From an uncultured bacterium (lineage in GTDB: Bacteria; Actinomycetota; Coriobacteriia; Coriobacteriales; Coriobacteriaceae), in NCBI GenBank assembly GCA_905215445.1, contig CAJMPZ010000012.1:1-45535 (forward strand): a stretch of DNA of 45,535 nucleotides, written 5' to 3'. The notes under the pieces are model-generated. The model made no database searches. It had not been told where the DNA came from and saw only the letters and a program-made list of their open reading frames with translations. Numbering within the stretch: the first letter of the stretch is position 1; the number at the start of each line of letters is the position of its first letter. This document shows positions 14,050 to 22,611 of this stretch, in pieces. Made by a program: the position numbers and the translations under genes.

Positions 14050-15057
14050 CTAGTCGGTGAGTCCGTAGAACTCTTGGGAGGGTACGCGGTCGGTAAGAAT
14101 CTCGAGCGCCCTATCCAAAGTAACACCGTTGTAGAGCGTTTGCTCCACGGCAAAGGTGAGCGGAATGTCAACGCCCAGTGAACGGGCGAGCTCGCTGACG
14201 CTGCGGGCCGCGACGGCGCCCTCCACCACCATATGCGTGCGCGCTTGGTACTCGTCGAGCGAAACACCGTGGGCAAACTCGAAACCAAAGGTGCGGTTGC
14301 GCGAATGCTCGGAGGTACAGGTGGCAATGAGGTCGCCCATGCCTGCAAGCCCCATGCAAGTCATAGCTTGACCGCCGCGGGCGTGCACCAGACGGCTGAT
14401 CTCGGCCAGGCCGCGCGTCATGATGAGGGCGAGCGTGTTGTCGCCTGCGCCCGAACCGGCGGAGATGCCGCACACGATGGCGATGACATTTTTCATGGCG
14501 CCGCAGACCTCGACACCGGTCATGTCCTGCGACAGGTAGATGCGGAATGCCGTGGACAGGAGCAGGTCCTTAAAGGTCTCCCCTATCTGCGGATCTTCGC
14601 TGGCGATGACGGCGGCCGAAAGCCCGCCACGGCAGATCTCCTCGGCATGGTTGGGGCCCGAGAGGGCCGCCACACGCCGCTCGTTGCCGATCTCGCTGGC
14701 GATGACCTCACTCATAAGCAGGCCGGATTCGGGCTCAATACCCTTGGTGAGGCAGAGTGCCGGGGTGTCGGCGGCGATGAAGGGTGCTGCCTGATGGCAT
14801 ACGCTGCGCAGGTGCGTGGAGGGCACGGCAAAGATGATGGCCTCGGCGCCGTCGAGCGCCTGCGACAGGTCCGTGGCGGCGACAACGTTGCCGGGCAGCT
14901 CGTAGTCCACCAGATACCGGGGATTGCGGTGCTCGGCATTGATGCCGGTGGCCGTTTGCTCGCTGTGGGCCCACATGGTCACGCGCTCGGCTCGCTCGGC
15001 GGCGAGGCCGGCGACGGCGGTTCCCCAGGAGCCGGAGCCAATCAGCGCAACATTCAT
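14050..15057 (-). CDS. gpsA: Glycerol-3-phosphate dehydrogenase [NAD(P)+]
   Basis: 335 aa. It makes sn-glycerol 3-phosphate from dihydroxyacetone phosphate, the entry point for phospholipids. It shows the N-terminal dinucleotide fold IGSGSWGTAVAG, the NPRYL substrate loop, IIFAVPS, LTKGIEPES, SGPNHAEE, the catalytic Lys in CGAMKNVIAI, and the GLAGMGDLIATCTSEHSRNRTFG segment. It follows plsY by 9 nt, which pairs production of glycerol phosphate with its first acylation. Confidence 0.96.
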   Translation of the reverse strand: MNVALIGSGSWGTAVAGLAAERAERVTMWAHSEQTATGINAEHRNPRYLVDYELPGNVVAATDLSQALDGAEAIIFAVPSTHLRSVCHQAAPFIAADTPALCLTKGIEPESGLLMSEVIASEIGNERRVAALSGPNHAEEICRGGLSAAVIASEDPQIGETFKDLLLSTAFRIYLSQDMTGVEVCGAMKNVIAIVCGISAGSGAGDNTLALIMTRGLAEISRLVHARGGQAMTCMGLAGMGDLIATCTSEHSRNRTFGFEFAHGVSLDEYQARTHMVVEGAVAARSVSELARSLGVDIPLTFAVEQTLYNGVTLDRALEILTDRVPSQEFYGLTD

Positions 15058-15066
15058 GACTCTCTC

Positions 15067-15750
15067 CTACTTATCGTCGGGCTCGGTGACGCGCTTGGTA
15101 AACGAGAGCTTGGACTCCTTACCGGCCATGAGCTTTTGGATATTCGAGCGATGGGCCCACACCACGGTGATACCGATCATCGCCATGCAGAACTTGAGGC
15201 CTAGGCTGCTGTACGGAAAGACCGCGCAAGCAGCGATAGGAAGTCCGATGGCTGCGGCAAGCGAACCCACTGACACATACTTGGTGATGGCGACGGCTAC
15301 GATAAACATGCCCAGCAGCGACAGGCCAATAGGCCAGTACCAGGCGAGGATGACACCCAGACCAACTGCGATACCCTTGCCGCCATGGAAGTTAAGGTAG
15401 GGCGAGAAGATATGGCCCCACACGGCTGCCAGGCAGACGACGCCAAGCATCCAGTCGCCGGCGGCGCCGGGGGCCATGATGCTCACGGGGAAGCCATAGC
15501 CCACGCTCGCGATGAGCGGGCGCGCGATAAGGACACAGATGGCGCCCTTAAGGCAGTCGAGCAGCAGGGTAAGCGCGGCCACCCTGGGGCCGGCCACGCG
15601 CAGGGCGTTGGTGGTGCCGATGTTGCCGGAACCCGCCTTGCGAATGTCGGTGTGGTTGAACACGCGGCCCAGGATCAGGCCAAACGGAATCGCCCCGATA
15701 AAGAACGAGACCACGGCGCAGATGGCGGTCAGCAGAATCGGATTATGCAT
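15067..15750 (-). CDS. plsY: Glycerol-3-phosphate acyltransferase PlsY
   Basis: Membrane enzyme that moves an acyl group from acyl-phosphate to glycerol 3-phosphate. ATG at 15750 (MHNPILLTAI) has AAGGAG 7 nt upstream and overlaps the end of der by 8 nt; the longer frame reads through der. The 227 aa include the three conserved loops: GSGNIGTTNALRVAG, the middle HGGKGIAVGLG and a C-terminal WAHRSNIQKL, with multiple hydrophobic helices between. It is followed by gpsA, which supplies its substrate. Confidence 0.95.
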   Translation of the reverse strand: MHNPILLTAICAVVSFFIGAIPFGLILGRVFNHTDIRKAGSGNIGTTNALRVAGPRVAALTLLLDCLKGAICVLIARPLIASVGYGFPVSIMAPGAAGDWMLGVVCLAAVWGHIFSPYLNFHGGKGIAVGLGVILAWYWPIGLSLLGMFIVAVAITKYVSVGSLAAAIGLPIAACAVFPYSSLGLKFCMAMIGITVVWAHRSNIQKLMAGKESKLSFTKRVTEPDDK

Positions 15751-17077
15751 CCTTTTGCTCCTTCTTCCTAAAGAAGAGTCGAATGGGCGTGCCGGCAAAG
15801 TCGAAGGTCGAGCGCATGCGGTTCTCTACGTAGCGCTGGTAGGTGTCGTTGACCAGGTCGCTGTGGTTGACGAAGAACGTAAACGTCGGCGGGTTGACGC
15901 CCGTTTGGGTCACGTAGTGCATACGCAGGCGGCGCTTGCCGTCCACCACGGTATGGCCAAACTCGCGCAGGTCGGTGAGGAACGTGTTGAGGCGCGAGGT
16001 GCTGATCTTTTGCGAGCGTGTCTTTTCGGCGGCGTCGACCATCGCCCAGATCTTCTCGACGCTACGGCCAGTGAGGGCAGAGATGCGCAGGTACTGGGCC
16101 CAGGGAGCCATGACGCCCAGACGGCGGTCGATGGTCTCCATGCAGGCCTCGCGCTTACGGTCGTCGTCGAGCAGGTCCCACTTGTTGAGCAGCACAACGA
16201 TGGCACAGCCGCGCTCGATGGCAAGACCCATGACCTTCTGGTCCTGTTCGGTAACGCCCACGGAGGCGTCGACGACGAGCAGCGCCACGTCGGCGCGGTC
16301 GATGGCGCGCAGGCCGCGGACCATCGAGTAGTACTCGATGTTCTCGTACACGGTGCTCTTCTTGCGGATGCCCGCGGTGTCGACCATGCGGTAGTGCTTG
16401 CCGTTGCGCTCCACGACGGTGTCGATGGCGTCGCGCGTGGTGCCGGCAATGTTGGACACGATAGAGCGGTCGGCGCCCAGGATGCGGTTGAACAGCGAGG
16501 ACTTACCGGCGTTGGGGCGGCCGATGATGGCCACGTTCAGCGCATCGGGGAACTCATCGGCGACCTCGTCCTCTTCCTCCGGAAGCAGGGCCACGATATC
16601 GTCGAGCAGGTCGCCCGTGCCGTGGCCATGCAGGGCCGAGAGGGGCGTGGGCTCACCGATGCCGAGCGAATAGAACTCCCAGATGCTGTCGTTCTCGCGT
16701 TCGGGGTTGTCGAGCTTGTTCACCAGCAGAAAGACCGGCTTGTCGCAGCGCTTGAGCATGCGAGCGACCGACTCGTCCTCCTCGGTGACGCCGGTGCGGC
16801 CGTCGACCACAAACAGGATGACGGCGGCTTCCTCGGCGGCGGCGAGGGCCTGGTCGCGGATAGACGTGGCAAAGACGTCGTCGCTCTTGAGCGGCTCGAT
16901 ACCGCCCGTGTCGACGATGGTGAACTCGCGGCCGTTCCAATCGGCCGTGTGATACGAGCGGTCGCGAGTAACGCCGCGGGACTCATGGACGATGGCGTCC
17001 GAGGTCTGGGCCAGGCGGTTAACGAGCGTGGACTTGCCCACGTTGGGGCGTCCGACGACGGCGACGATAGGTTTCAT
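15743..17077 (-). CDS. der: Ribosome-assembly GTPase Der (EngA)
   Basis: 444 aa with two tandem GTPase domains and a C-terminal KH-like domain; needed for 50S subunit maturation. Start ATG at 17077 (MKPIVAVVGRP) has AAAGGAG 6 nt upstream; the longer frame overlaps the radical-SAM gene. Domain 1 has GRPNVGKST, DTGG and NKLD. Domain 2 has GRPNAGKSS, GTTRDA, DTAG and NKWD. The C-terminus ends with GTPIRLFFRKKEQ. It follows the DUF512 gene by 10 nt. Confidence 0.97.
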   Translation of the reverse strand: MKPIVAVVGRPNVGKSTLVNRLAQTSDAIVHESRGVTRDRSYHTADWNGREFTIVDTGGIEPLKSDDVFATSIRDQALAAAEEAAVILFVVDGRTGVTEEDESVARMLKRCDKPVFLLVNKLDNPERENDSIWEFYSLGIGEPTPLSALHGHGTGDLLDDIVALLPEEEDEVADEFPDALNVAIIGRPNAGKSSLFNRILGADRSIVSNIAGTTRDAIDTVVERNGKHYRMVDTAGIRKKSTVYENIEYYSMVRGLRAIDRADVALLVVDASVGVTEQDQKVMGLAIERGCAIVVLLNKWDLLDDDRKREACMETIDRRLGVMAPWAQYLRISALTGRSVEKIWAMVDAAEKTRSQKISTSRLNTFLTDLREFGHTVVDGKRRLRMHYVTQTGVNPPTFTFFVNHSDLVNDTYQRYVENRMRSTFDFAGTPIRLFFRKKEQKDA

Positions 17078-17087
17078 CTGCACTCCT

Positions 17088-18530
17088 TTAATGGGTAGGG
17101 TCAGTGGAAATGTTAGAGTCCGCGGGCACAATGCCAAGGATATGCTCCAGGGTATCGAGCAGCTCATGCGGCATGGTCGATACCACATGGACCTCGGCGC
17201 CGCGACTGGTAAGGCTTGCGAGTAAATCGTCACGATGATACTCGTCAAGCGTCATGCCGTCAGCGTTGAACATGAGCTTAGGCACAAAGAGCATAACCCC
17301 CGACAGATCTTGGGGCAGCTGCTCCAGAATGTCACACGCGACGATGAGGCCGGTTACGTCCACGTTGCCACCAAAGTAGCGGTTTTTGATGGCCGTGACA
17401 GTGCCGGCGAGACCATGCGGCGACTCCACAAAGCGCGCCACGGTGTCGCGCGCGCTGGCGCCGGAGAGGCACAGCAGGTGCTGGCTGCGGGCGGCGATGG
17501 CCTCGCGGACGCGGGTCAGGCGCCCGGCATCGGCGGCAAGCACGTCGTCGGTCTCGTCTAGATACGAGCGGATCATGCCGATGCCGTCGTAGTACTGCGG
17601 GTAACCGTCGTAAAAGTCTGCCTCGGGAGGATCGATGCCGGCGTCCAGATAGAACTCGTCGCTCATCTGGAAGGTGTGGCGGCCAAAGCGCTCGAAGGCA
17701 CGGTCCTGGTAGGGACGGATCATGGCAATGGTCTCGCGCGCTAGCTCGGGCTTGTCGCTGTAGGACCAGCTAAAACGGTTCTGATGCTTGGTAAAGCCGA
17801 GCGGCACGATGCCCAGGCTTGTGATTTGCTCGTGCTCCTCGCAAAAGCGCAGGGTCTTTTCCAGCTCCTCGCCGTCGTTCATGCCGGGGCACAGCACAAT
17901 CTGCGCATGAATCTCGATGCCGGCGGCCATGATTGCCTCGAGCACGTCCATGCCACGTTGGGCGTTGCGGCCCATCATGCGGCGGCGGACGTCGGGGCTC
18001 ACGGCGTGGACCGACACGTTCATGGGGCTCATGTTGCGTTGGATGACGTTTTGCACGTCCTCGTCGGAGAGGTTCGTGAGCGTGACAAAGTTGCCCTGCA
18101 AAAAGCTCAGGCGGTAGTCGTCATCGCGAATATAGAGCGTGGAGCGGCCGCCCTTGGGCAGCATGGTCATAAAGCAGAACACGCAGGCGTTGACGCAGGT
18201 ACGCATGCCGTCGAAGATGGGGCCATCGAACTCCAAACCCCAATCCTCGCCGGGAAAGCGGTCGAGCTCGACGGGGGCGACGGTGCCGTCGCGCGGGTCG
18301 AAAACCTCGAGGTCGACGGTATCATCGTCGGCCTCCCAGAGCCACACGATCATGTCGGTGAGCGCCTCGCCGTTGACCGTGAGCACGCGCATGCCCGGCT
18401 CGATACCCACATCCCACGCGGGCGATTCGGGACGCACGTTCTTTACGAGCGCGCCCTCACCCGGCTCGGGGTCGCGGCTGCGCCCGTAATCGGCCACCTC
18501 GGCGGCATATGCGGGTACGGTCTGGTCCAT
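17088..18530 (-). CDS. DUF512 / PDZ-radical SAM protein
   Basis: ATG at 18530 (MDQTVPAYAAEV) starts 2 nt after ispH stops; the longer frame runs back into ispH. The 480 aa hold a PDZ-like start (GALVKNVRPESPAWDVGIEPG, residues ~25-45), a cysteine cluster CVNACVFCF of CX3CX2C radical-SAM type (~120), and the DUF512 C-terminal half with LVACDILEQL and FNADGMTLDEY. Members of the family often lie directly before der, as here, and are suspected of working on ribosome or RNA maturation, but no reaction is established. Confidence 0.9.
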   Translation of the reverse strand: MDQTVPAYAAEVADYGRSRDPEPGEGALVKNVRPESPAWDVGIEPGMRVLTVNGEALTDMIVWLWEADDDTVDLEVFDPRDGTVAPVELDRFPGEDWGLEFDGPIFDGMRTCVNACVFCFMTMLPKGGRSTLYIRDDDYRLSFLQGNFVTLTNLSDEDVQNVIQRNMSPMNVSVHAVSPDVRRRMMGRNAQRGMDVLEAIMAAGIEIHAQIVLCPGMNDGEELEKTLRFCEEHEQITSLGIVPLGFTKHQNRFSWSYSDKPELARETIAMIRPYQDRAFERFGRHTFQMSDEFYLDAGIDPPEADFYDGYPQYYDGIGMIRSYLDETDDVLAADAGRLTRVREAIAARSQHLLCLSGASARDTVARFVESPHGLAGTVTAIKNRYFGGNVDVTGLIVACDILEQLPQDLSGVMLFVPKLMFNADGMTLDEYHRDDLLASLTSRGAEVHVVSTMPHELLDTLEHILGIVPADSNISTDPTH

Positions 18531-18532
18531 GG

Positions 18533-19432
18533 TTAGCGGCAAAGCTCCTTGATGCGCGCGACGGCGCGCTCGATGTGTTCTTGCGGGGTGGAGGCTCCGG
18601 CAGTGATGCCGATGTGGTGAGCGTCGGTAAACCACGCGGCCTGGAGCTCGGAAGCTTCCTCGATGTGATGCGTGTGCTCGCAGGCGACTGCGCAAATCTG
18701 AGCCAGGCGGCGGGTATTGCCCGAGTTCTTGCCGCCCACGACGACCATGCAGTCGCAGCGGTTGGCAAGTGTGGCTGCTGCCTGTTGGCGTTCGCTCGTG
18801 GCGGCGCAGATGGTGTTGATCACACGCAGCTCCTGCACGCGCGGGGTGATACTCGCCACGACCTCGGCGAGGTTCTGCGCGGTCTGGGTGGTCTGCACGA
18901 CGAGACCCACCTTGCCCTTGAGCGACAAGGCGTTGGCGTCGGCGGCACAGCTCACGACCTGCGCGTCATTACCGGCGTGGCCCAGGATGCCCTCGACCTC
19001 GGGGTGGCCCGGCTCGCCCACGACGATCACGCGGTAGCCTTCGCGTACCAGGCGCTCGGCGGCCACGTGGACCTTCTTGACGTAAGGGCAGGTGGCGTCG
19101 ACGACGTTAAGGTCACGCTCGCGAGCGGCATCGATCACCTGCGGCACCACGCCGTGGGCGCGGATGATCACGGTGCCCGATGCGGCGTCGTCCAGGGTCT
19201 CTGCCAGACCAACGCCTGCCTCAGCAAGCTCGCGCACCACGATGGGGTTATGGATGAGCGGACCCAAGGTATGGACCTGATTGCACTCCCCTGCCTGCGG
19301 CGCAGCGGCCAGCGCCATATCGAGTGCACGCTGTACGCCGTAGCAAGTGCCGGCGTGGGCGGCGATCTCGATGGTAGGCGCGGTTGCCTGGTCGGACGCG
19401 GTCACGGCAGTGTTCGTCACGTTCTCGCTCAT
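18533..19432 (-). CDS. ispH: 4-hydroxy-3-methylbut-2-enyl diphosphate reductase
   Basis: Last step of the MEP isoprenoid pathway, an iron-sulfur enzyme releasing IPP and DMAPP. ATG at 19432 (MSENVTN) lies 2 nt after the acyltransferase stop; a longer in-frame start inside that gene is less likely. About 299 aa with the three cluster cysteines: AGTCYGVQRAL, VDATCPYV and NTICAAT. HTLGPLIHNP and RAHGV carry conserved His residues, and TAGASTP lies near the end. The first ~20 residues before the conserved core are a polar extension. Confidence 0.95.
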   Translation of the reverse strand: MSENVTNTAVTASDQATAPTIEIAAHAGTCYGVQRALDMALAAAPQAGECNQVHTLGPLIHNPIVVRELAEAGVGLAETLDDAASGTVIIRAHGVVPQVIDAARERDLNVVDATCPYVKKVHVAAERLVREGYRVIVVGEPGHPEVEGILGHAGNDAQVVSCAADANALSLKGKVGLVVQTTQTAQNLAEVVASITPRVQELRVINTICAATSERQQAAATLANRCDCMVVVGGKNSGNTRRLAQICAVACEHTHHIEEASELQAAWFTDAHHIGITAGASTPQEHIERAVARIKELCR

Positions 19433-19434
19433 GG

Positions 19435-20163
19435 CTAGAACCTGCCCGGATGCTCGGCGCACAGCTCGTCTCGCATGGCGTAGACGCGGTTCATGGCCTC
19501 GGACTCAAACCAAGTCAGGCGCTCCGTACGCTTAAGCCCGGCTGGCGCGTCCGAAAGCGAGAGGGCCTTGCCGGCACGAATCCAGCACTTCTTGGGACGC
19601 ATGAGCTTTTTGCCTGCGGGCGTGATGTCGGACCAGCCGCAGATGGCGAGCGGGTTGACGGGCGCCTTGCCCATCTGAGCGATGAGCGCAAAGCCGCCGT
19701 GGACCTCTGGCTTGATCTCGCGCGAGCGGATGCGCGTGCCCTCGGGGAAGATCAGGACGTCCTCGCCGCGCTGCAGCGCATGCTGGGCGGCGCGCAGGCA
19801 CTTCATATCGGCAGTACCGCGCTCCACGGGGATGCCGCCAACGCGGCTAAAAGCCCAGCGCACAATCTTGCTCTTGGCGAACTCGGACTTAAAGATAGGG
19901 CGAATGCGGCGGCCGCCAAAGAACAGCGCCGTCTCCACGGCCAAGAGCTCAGCCATCGAGGTGTGGTTGCAGATGACCACGCTGCCGCGGCCTTCCTGGC
20001 GCTCAAACAGCAGGTCGGCGTCCTCGACCTTCCAACGCCACATGAGCTTGGAGAAGGCCCACAGAATAGCCATGACCACCACGACGGTGCCGCGGATGAG
20101 CGCCGGGAACTCGGCGTAGGGGGCGTTGTAGTAATCCTCGGGCGTCTGTTTAAACAGGCGCAT
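19435..20163 (-). CDS. 1-acylglycerol-3-phosphate acyltransferase-like (PlsC family)
   Basis: 242 aa. PlsC-type enzymes add the second acyl chain to make phosphatidate at the membrane. One hydrophobic segment (VVVVMAILWAFSKLMW) precedes motif I. Motif I reads NHTSMAE, so the usual His-X4-Asp is His-X4-Glu. Motif II region GGIPVERG, motif III FPEGTR and a later PLAIC block are present. The gene starts 3 nt after cmk and stops 2 nt before ispH. The change in motif I could alter activity or simply be a tolerated variant. Confidence 0.88.
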   Translation of the reverse strand: MRLFKQTPEDYYNAPYAEFPALIRGTVVVVMAILWAFSKLMWRWKVEDADLLFERQEGRGSVVICNHTSMAELLAVETALFFGGRRIRPIFKSEFAKSKIVRWAFSRVGGIPVERGTADMKCLRAAQHALQRGEDVLIFPEGTRIRSREIKPEVHGGFALIAQMGKAPVNPLAICGWSDITPAGKKLMRPKKCWIRAGKALSLSDAPAGLKRTERLTWFESEAMNRVYAMRDELCAEHPGRF

Positions 20164-20166
20164 GGG

Positions 20167-20853
20167 CTACCTCCTTTGGTTGATGAGGTCCTCGATAATG
20201 CGGACGACCTCATCGATGGTGTGGGCGGTGGAGTCGACGTGCACGGCGTCCGGGGCGGGCACGAGCGGGGCGACCTCGCGGCTGCTGTCAAGCTTGTCGC
20301 GCTGCTTGAGGGCGTCGAGGGTCTCGTCGACTTCGGCCTCGAGTTGCGCGGGCGTGAGCGGCTGGGCGTCGTTTTGGTGACGCTGCAGCACGCGGCGGCG
20401 GGCGCGCTCGCGCGGGTCGGCGGTCAGGAAGACCTTGACCTGCGCGTTGGGGAACACGACGGTTCCGATGTCGCGACCCTCGGCCACGATATCGCGGTCC
20501 TCGGCGGCGCGGCGCTGGTGGATGAGCATGGCGGCGCGCACGCCCGGATAGGCCGATACCTTGGACACGTTGGCGTCGACCTGCGGGGTGCGGATGGCGG
20601 CCGAAGCGTCCTGGCCGTCAATGGTCAGGCGCGTGTCCTCGCCGGTACCGTTGGTAAAGCGAATCTCGATCTGCTCGGCGAGGGCGTCGATAGCCGCCTC
20701 GTCGTCCAGATCGATGCCGCGGTCGAGCGCGGCGAAGGTGACGGCGCGATACATGGCGCCCGTGTCGAGCTTATTAAAGCCCAGCTGGCGGGCGATTTCC
20801 TTGGCGATGGTGGACTTGCCGGAACCGGCGGGGCCGTCGATGGCGACGATCAT
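20167..20853 (-). CDS. cmk: Cytidylate kinase
   Basis: 228 aa. Phosphorylates CMP and dCMP with ATP. P-loop IDGPAGSGKSTIAK at the N-terminus, then LDTGAMYRAVTFAAL (substrate binding), EGRDIGTVVFPNAQVKVFLTADPRERARRR (NMP-binding and lid regions, Arg-rich) and DSTAHTIDEV. The start follows the pseudouridine synthase by 66 nt and is preceded by GAAAGGAAG. It is 3 nt from the acyltransferase gene. Confidence 0.95.
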   Translation of the reverse strand: MIVAIDGPAGSGKSTIAKEIARQLGFNKLDTGAMYRAVTFAALDRGIDLDDEAAIDALAEQIEIRFTNGTGEDTRLTIDGQDASAAIRTPQVDANVSKVSAYPGVRAAMLIHQRRAAEDRDIVAEGRDIGTVVFPNAQVKVFLTADPRERARRRVLQRHQNDAQPLTPAQLEAEVDETLDALKQRDKLDSSREVAPLVPAPDAVHVDSTAHTIDEVVRIIEDLINQRR

Positions 20854-20919
20854 GCAATGCTTCCTTTCGATGGTTGACGTGCTGGTATGGTTCGCGGGTG
20901 CTGGGGCGCGGCGGGTTGC

Positions 20920-21849
20920 CTAGCCTGTGTAGCGCTCGCGGTAGGTGTTGCGCTTGGGTGCGGAGCCGTGGCTGCCGTGGTGACGCGTGCGGCTGGCGGG
21001 CGTGTCTTGGGGCTTGCCGCCGTTGCTCTTGGCGCTCGCCTGCTTGGGCGGGATGCCGCCGGCCTTGAGGATCTGCACCTCGCGGTCGGTGAGCTCGCGC
21101 CACGAGCCCTTGGCCACGCCCTCGAGCTCAAGGCCGGCAAAGTTGCAGCGATGCAGGCGGATTACCGGATGGTGGATCTTGCTCAGCATGCGCTTGACCT
21201 GGTTCTTGCGCCCCTCGCGGATGATGATCTCCACGGCGGTGGTACCGGGCTTGACGCCTTGTGGAGCCACGGCCACGGCCTCGCGCGCGTTGATGACGCG
21301 GCAGATTGCCGGCTGGCACAGGCCGTCGTCGAGCTCGATGCCACGGCGGAGCGGGTCTAGATCGTGGTCGGACAGCCGTCCGTCCACGAGCGCCTGGTAG
21401 GTCTTGTAGACGTGCTTGCTGGGGTGCAGCAGATCCTGCGACATGTCGCCGTCGGTGGTAAAGAGCAAAAGGCCCGTGGTGTCGCGGTCCAGGCGGCCCA
21501 CTGGAAACAGGCCCGGAAAGCGGTCGCGCGGGACCAGGTCGGCCACGCAAGGGCGCTCCTGCGGGTCGCTCATGGTGGTGAGGTAGCCGGTCGGCTTGTA
21601 GAGCATCAAGTACACGGCGCCCTGGTTGAGCTTGACGGGCATGCCGTCGACCTCGATGTGATCGTGGTCGACATCGACCTTGGTGCCCAGCTCGGTCGCG
21701 ACCTCGCCGTTGACGGTCACGCGGCCGGCGGTCATTAGGTCCTCCGAGCCACGGCGGCTCGCCACGCCCGCGCGCGCCAAAAAGCGCTGCAGGCGCATGG
21801 TGTGCGGATAGACGGGCTGGGCGTCGGTGGCGGGTACTGCGTTACCCAT
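20920..21849 (-). CDS. rluB: RluB/RsuA-family pseudouridine synthase
   Basis: ATG at 21849 (MGNAVPATDAQ) has AGGGGAG about 9 nt upstream and follows the scpB stop by 22 nt; an ATG at 21885 overlapping scpB is possible. The 309 aa have an S4 RNA-binding domain (MRLQRFLARAGVASRR..), then the catalytic core with GRLDRDTTGLLLFT (catalytic Asp), KTYQALVDG, REGRKNQVKRM and VIRLHR. The C-terminus is a basic, low-complexity tail. It modifies 23S rRNA uridine. The location after scpAB and before cmk is a common bacterial arrangement. Confidence 0.9.
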   Translation of the reverse strand: MGNAVPATDAQPVYPHTMRLQRFLARAGVASRRGSEDLMTAGRVTVNGEVATELGTKVDVDHDHIEVDGMPVKLNQGAVYLMLYKPTGYLTTMSDPQERPCVADLVPRDRFPGLFPVGRLDRDTTGLLLFTTDGDMSQDLLHPSKHVYKTYQALVDGRLSDHDLDPLRRGIELDDGLCQPAICRVINAREAVAVAPQGVKPGTTAVEIIIREGRKNQVKRMLSKIHHPVIRLHRCNFAGLELEGVAKGSWRELTDREVQILKAGGIPPKQASAKSNGGKPQDTPASRTRHHGSHGSAPKRNTYRERYTG

Positions 21850-21871
21850 GGCGCGCGTCTCCCCTACTTCG

Positions 21872-22600
21872 TTAGTCCTCGTCATGCAAATCCTCCGAGG
21901 TCTCGTCGACGACCAGGGTTTCCAAGTCCTTGACTGCCTCAACATCTTCAACATCGGTATCGAGCAGTTCGCGCTCTTCGTCCAGGTCATCGGCCTGCTC
22001 CTCGAGCGTGGACTGAATGCTGCGGCCGCTCAGGCGCTCGCGGATAAACTGACGCGATTGCTCGTCGGGGGCAAACTGCTCCAGGTCGGGCAGGTCGCGG
22101 GTGGAGCGCAGACCGAACTTTTCCAAGAAGGCGTTGGTCGTGCCGTAGATGATGGCTTGACCTCGCTGGGGGTCGCGGCCGAGCTCGCGCACTAGACCTT
22201 TGTCGACGAGCGACGCGATGACGCCGTCGGAATTGACGCCGCGGATGCCCTTGACCACCTCGCGCGTCACGGGCTGGTGGTATGCGATGACGGCCAGTGT
22301 TTCGAGCGCGGCCTGCGACAGCTTTTGCGTGTCCCAGCTCAACACATAGGCCTCGACCACGTCGTGGTAGGCGGGGTGCGTAAACAGGCGCCAGCCGCCG
22401 GCGACCTCACGCAGCTGAAAGCCACGGTTGGCCTCCTCGTACTCAACCTTGAGCTCGGCGAGCAGCGATGCGCACTCGCCGGGGGCGATATCCAGTGCGC
22501 CGGCGAGCGCGGGCGCACTCACCGGGTCGCTCGACACCAGCAGCATCGCCTCGAGGGCGCCCTTGAGGCTGTTTGCCTCCAGCGTTGAAAGGGTTGACAT
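21872..22600 (-). CDS. scpB: Segregation and condensation protein B
   Basis: 242 aa, winged-helix partner that with ScpA and SMC forms the bacterial condensin. Motifs include the N-terminal LKGALEAMLLVSSDPVS, YEEANRGFQLREVAGGWRL, LSQAALETLAVIAYHQPVTR and IRGVNSDGVIASLVDKGLV. An acidic tail (DDLDEERELLDTDVEDVE) ends the protein. It starts 11 nt after scpA. Confidence 0.95.
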   Translation of the reverse strand: MSTLSTLEANSLKGALEAMLLVSSDPVSAPALAGALDIAPGECASLLAELKVEYEEANRGFQLREVAGGWRLFTHPAYHDVVEAYVLSWDTQKLSQAALETLAVIAYHQPVTREVVKGIRGVNSDGVIASLVDKGLVRELGRDPQRGQAIIYGTTNAFLEKFGLRSTRDLPDLEQFAPDEQSRQFIRERLSGRSIQSTLEEQADDLDEERELLDTDVEDVEAVKDLETLVVDETSEDLHDED

Positions 22601-22611
22601 GGTTGCTGCTC

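Noticed and set aside
15512..17098. 528-aa frame opposite der and plsY
   Set aside because: Antisense of two clear housekeeping genes with no motif of its own.
17784..21738. Several long + strand frames opposite the DUF512, ispH, acyltransferase, cmk and rluB genes
   Set aside because: All are shadows of real minus-strand genes; compositions are typical of GC-skewed antisense.
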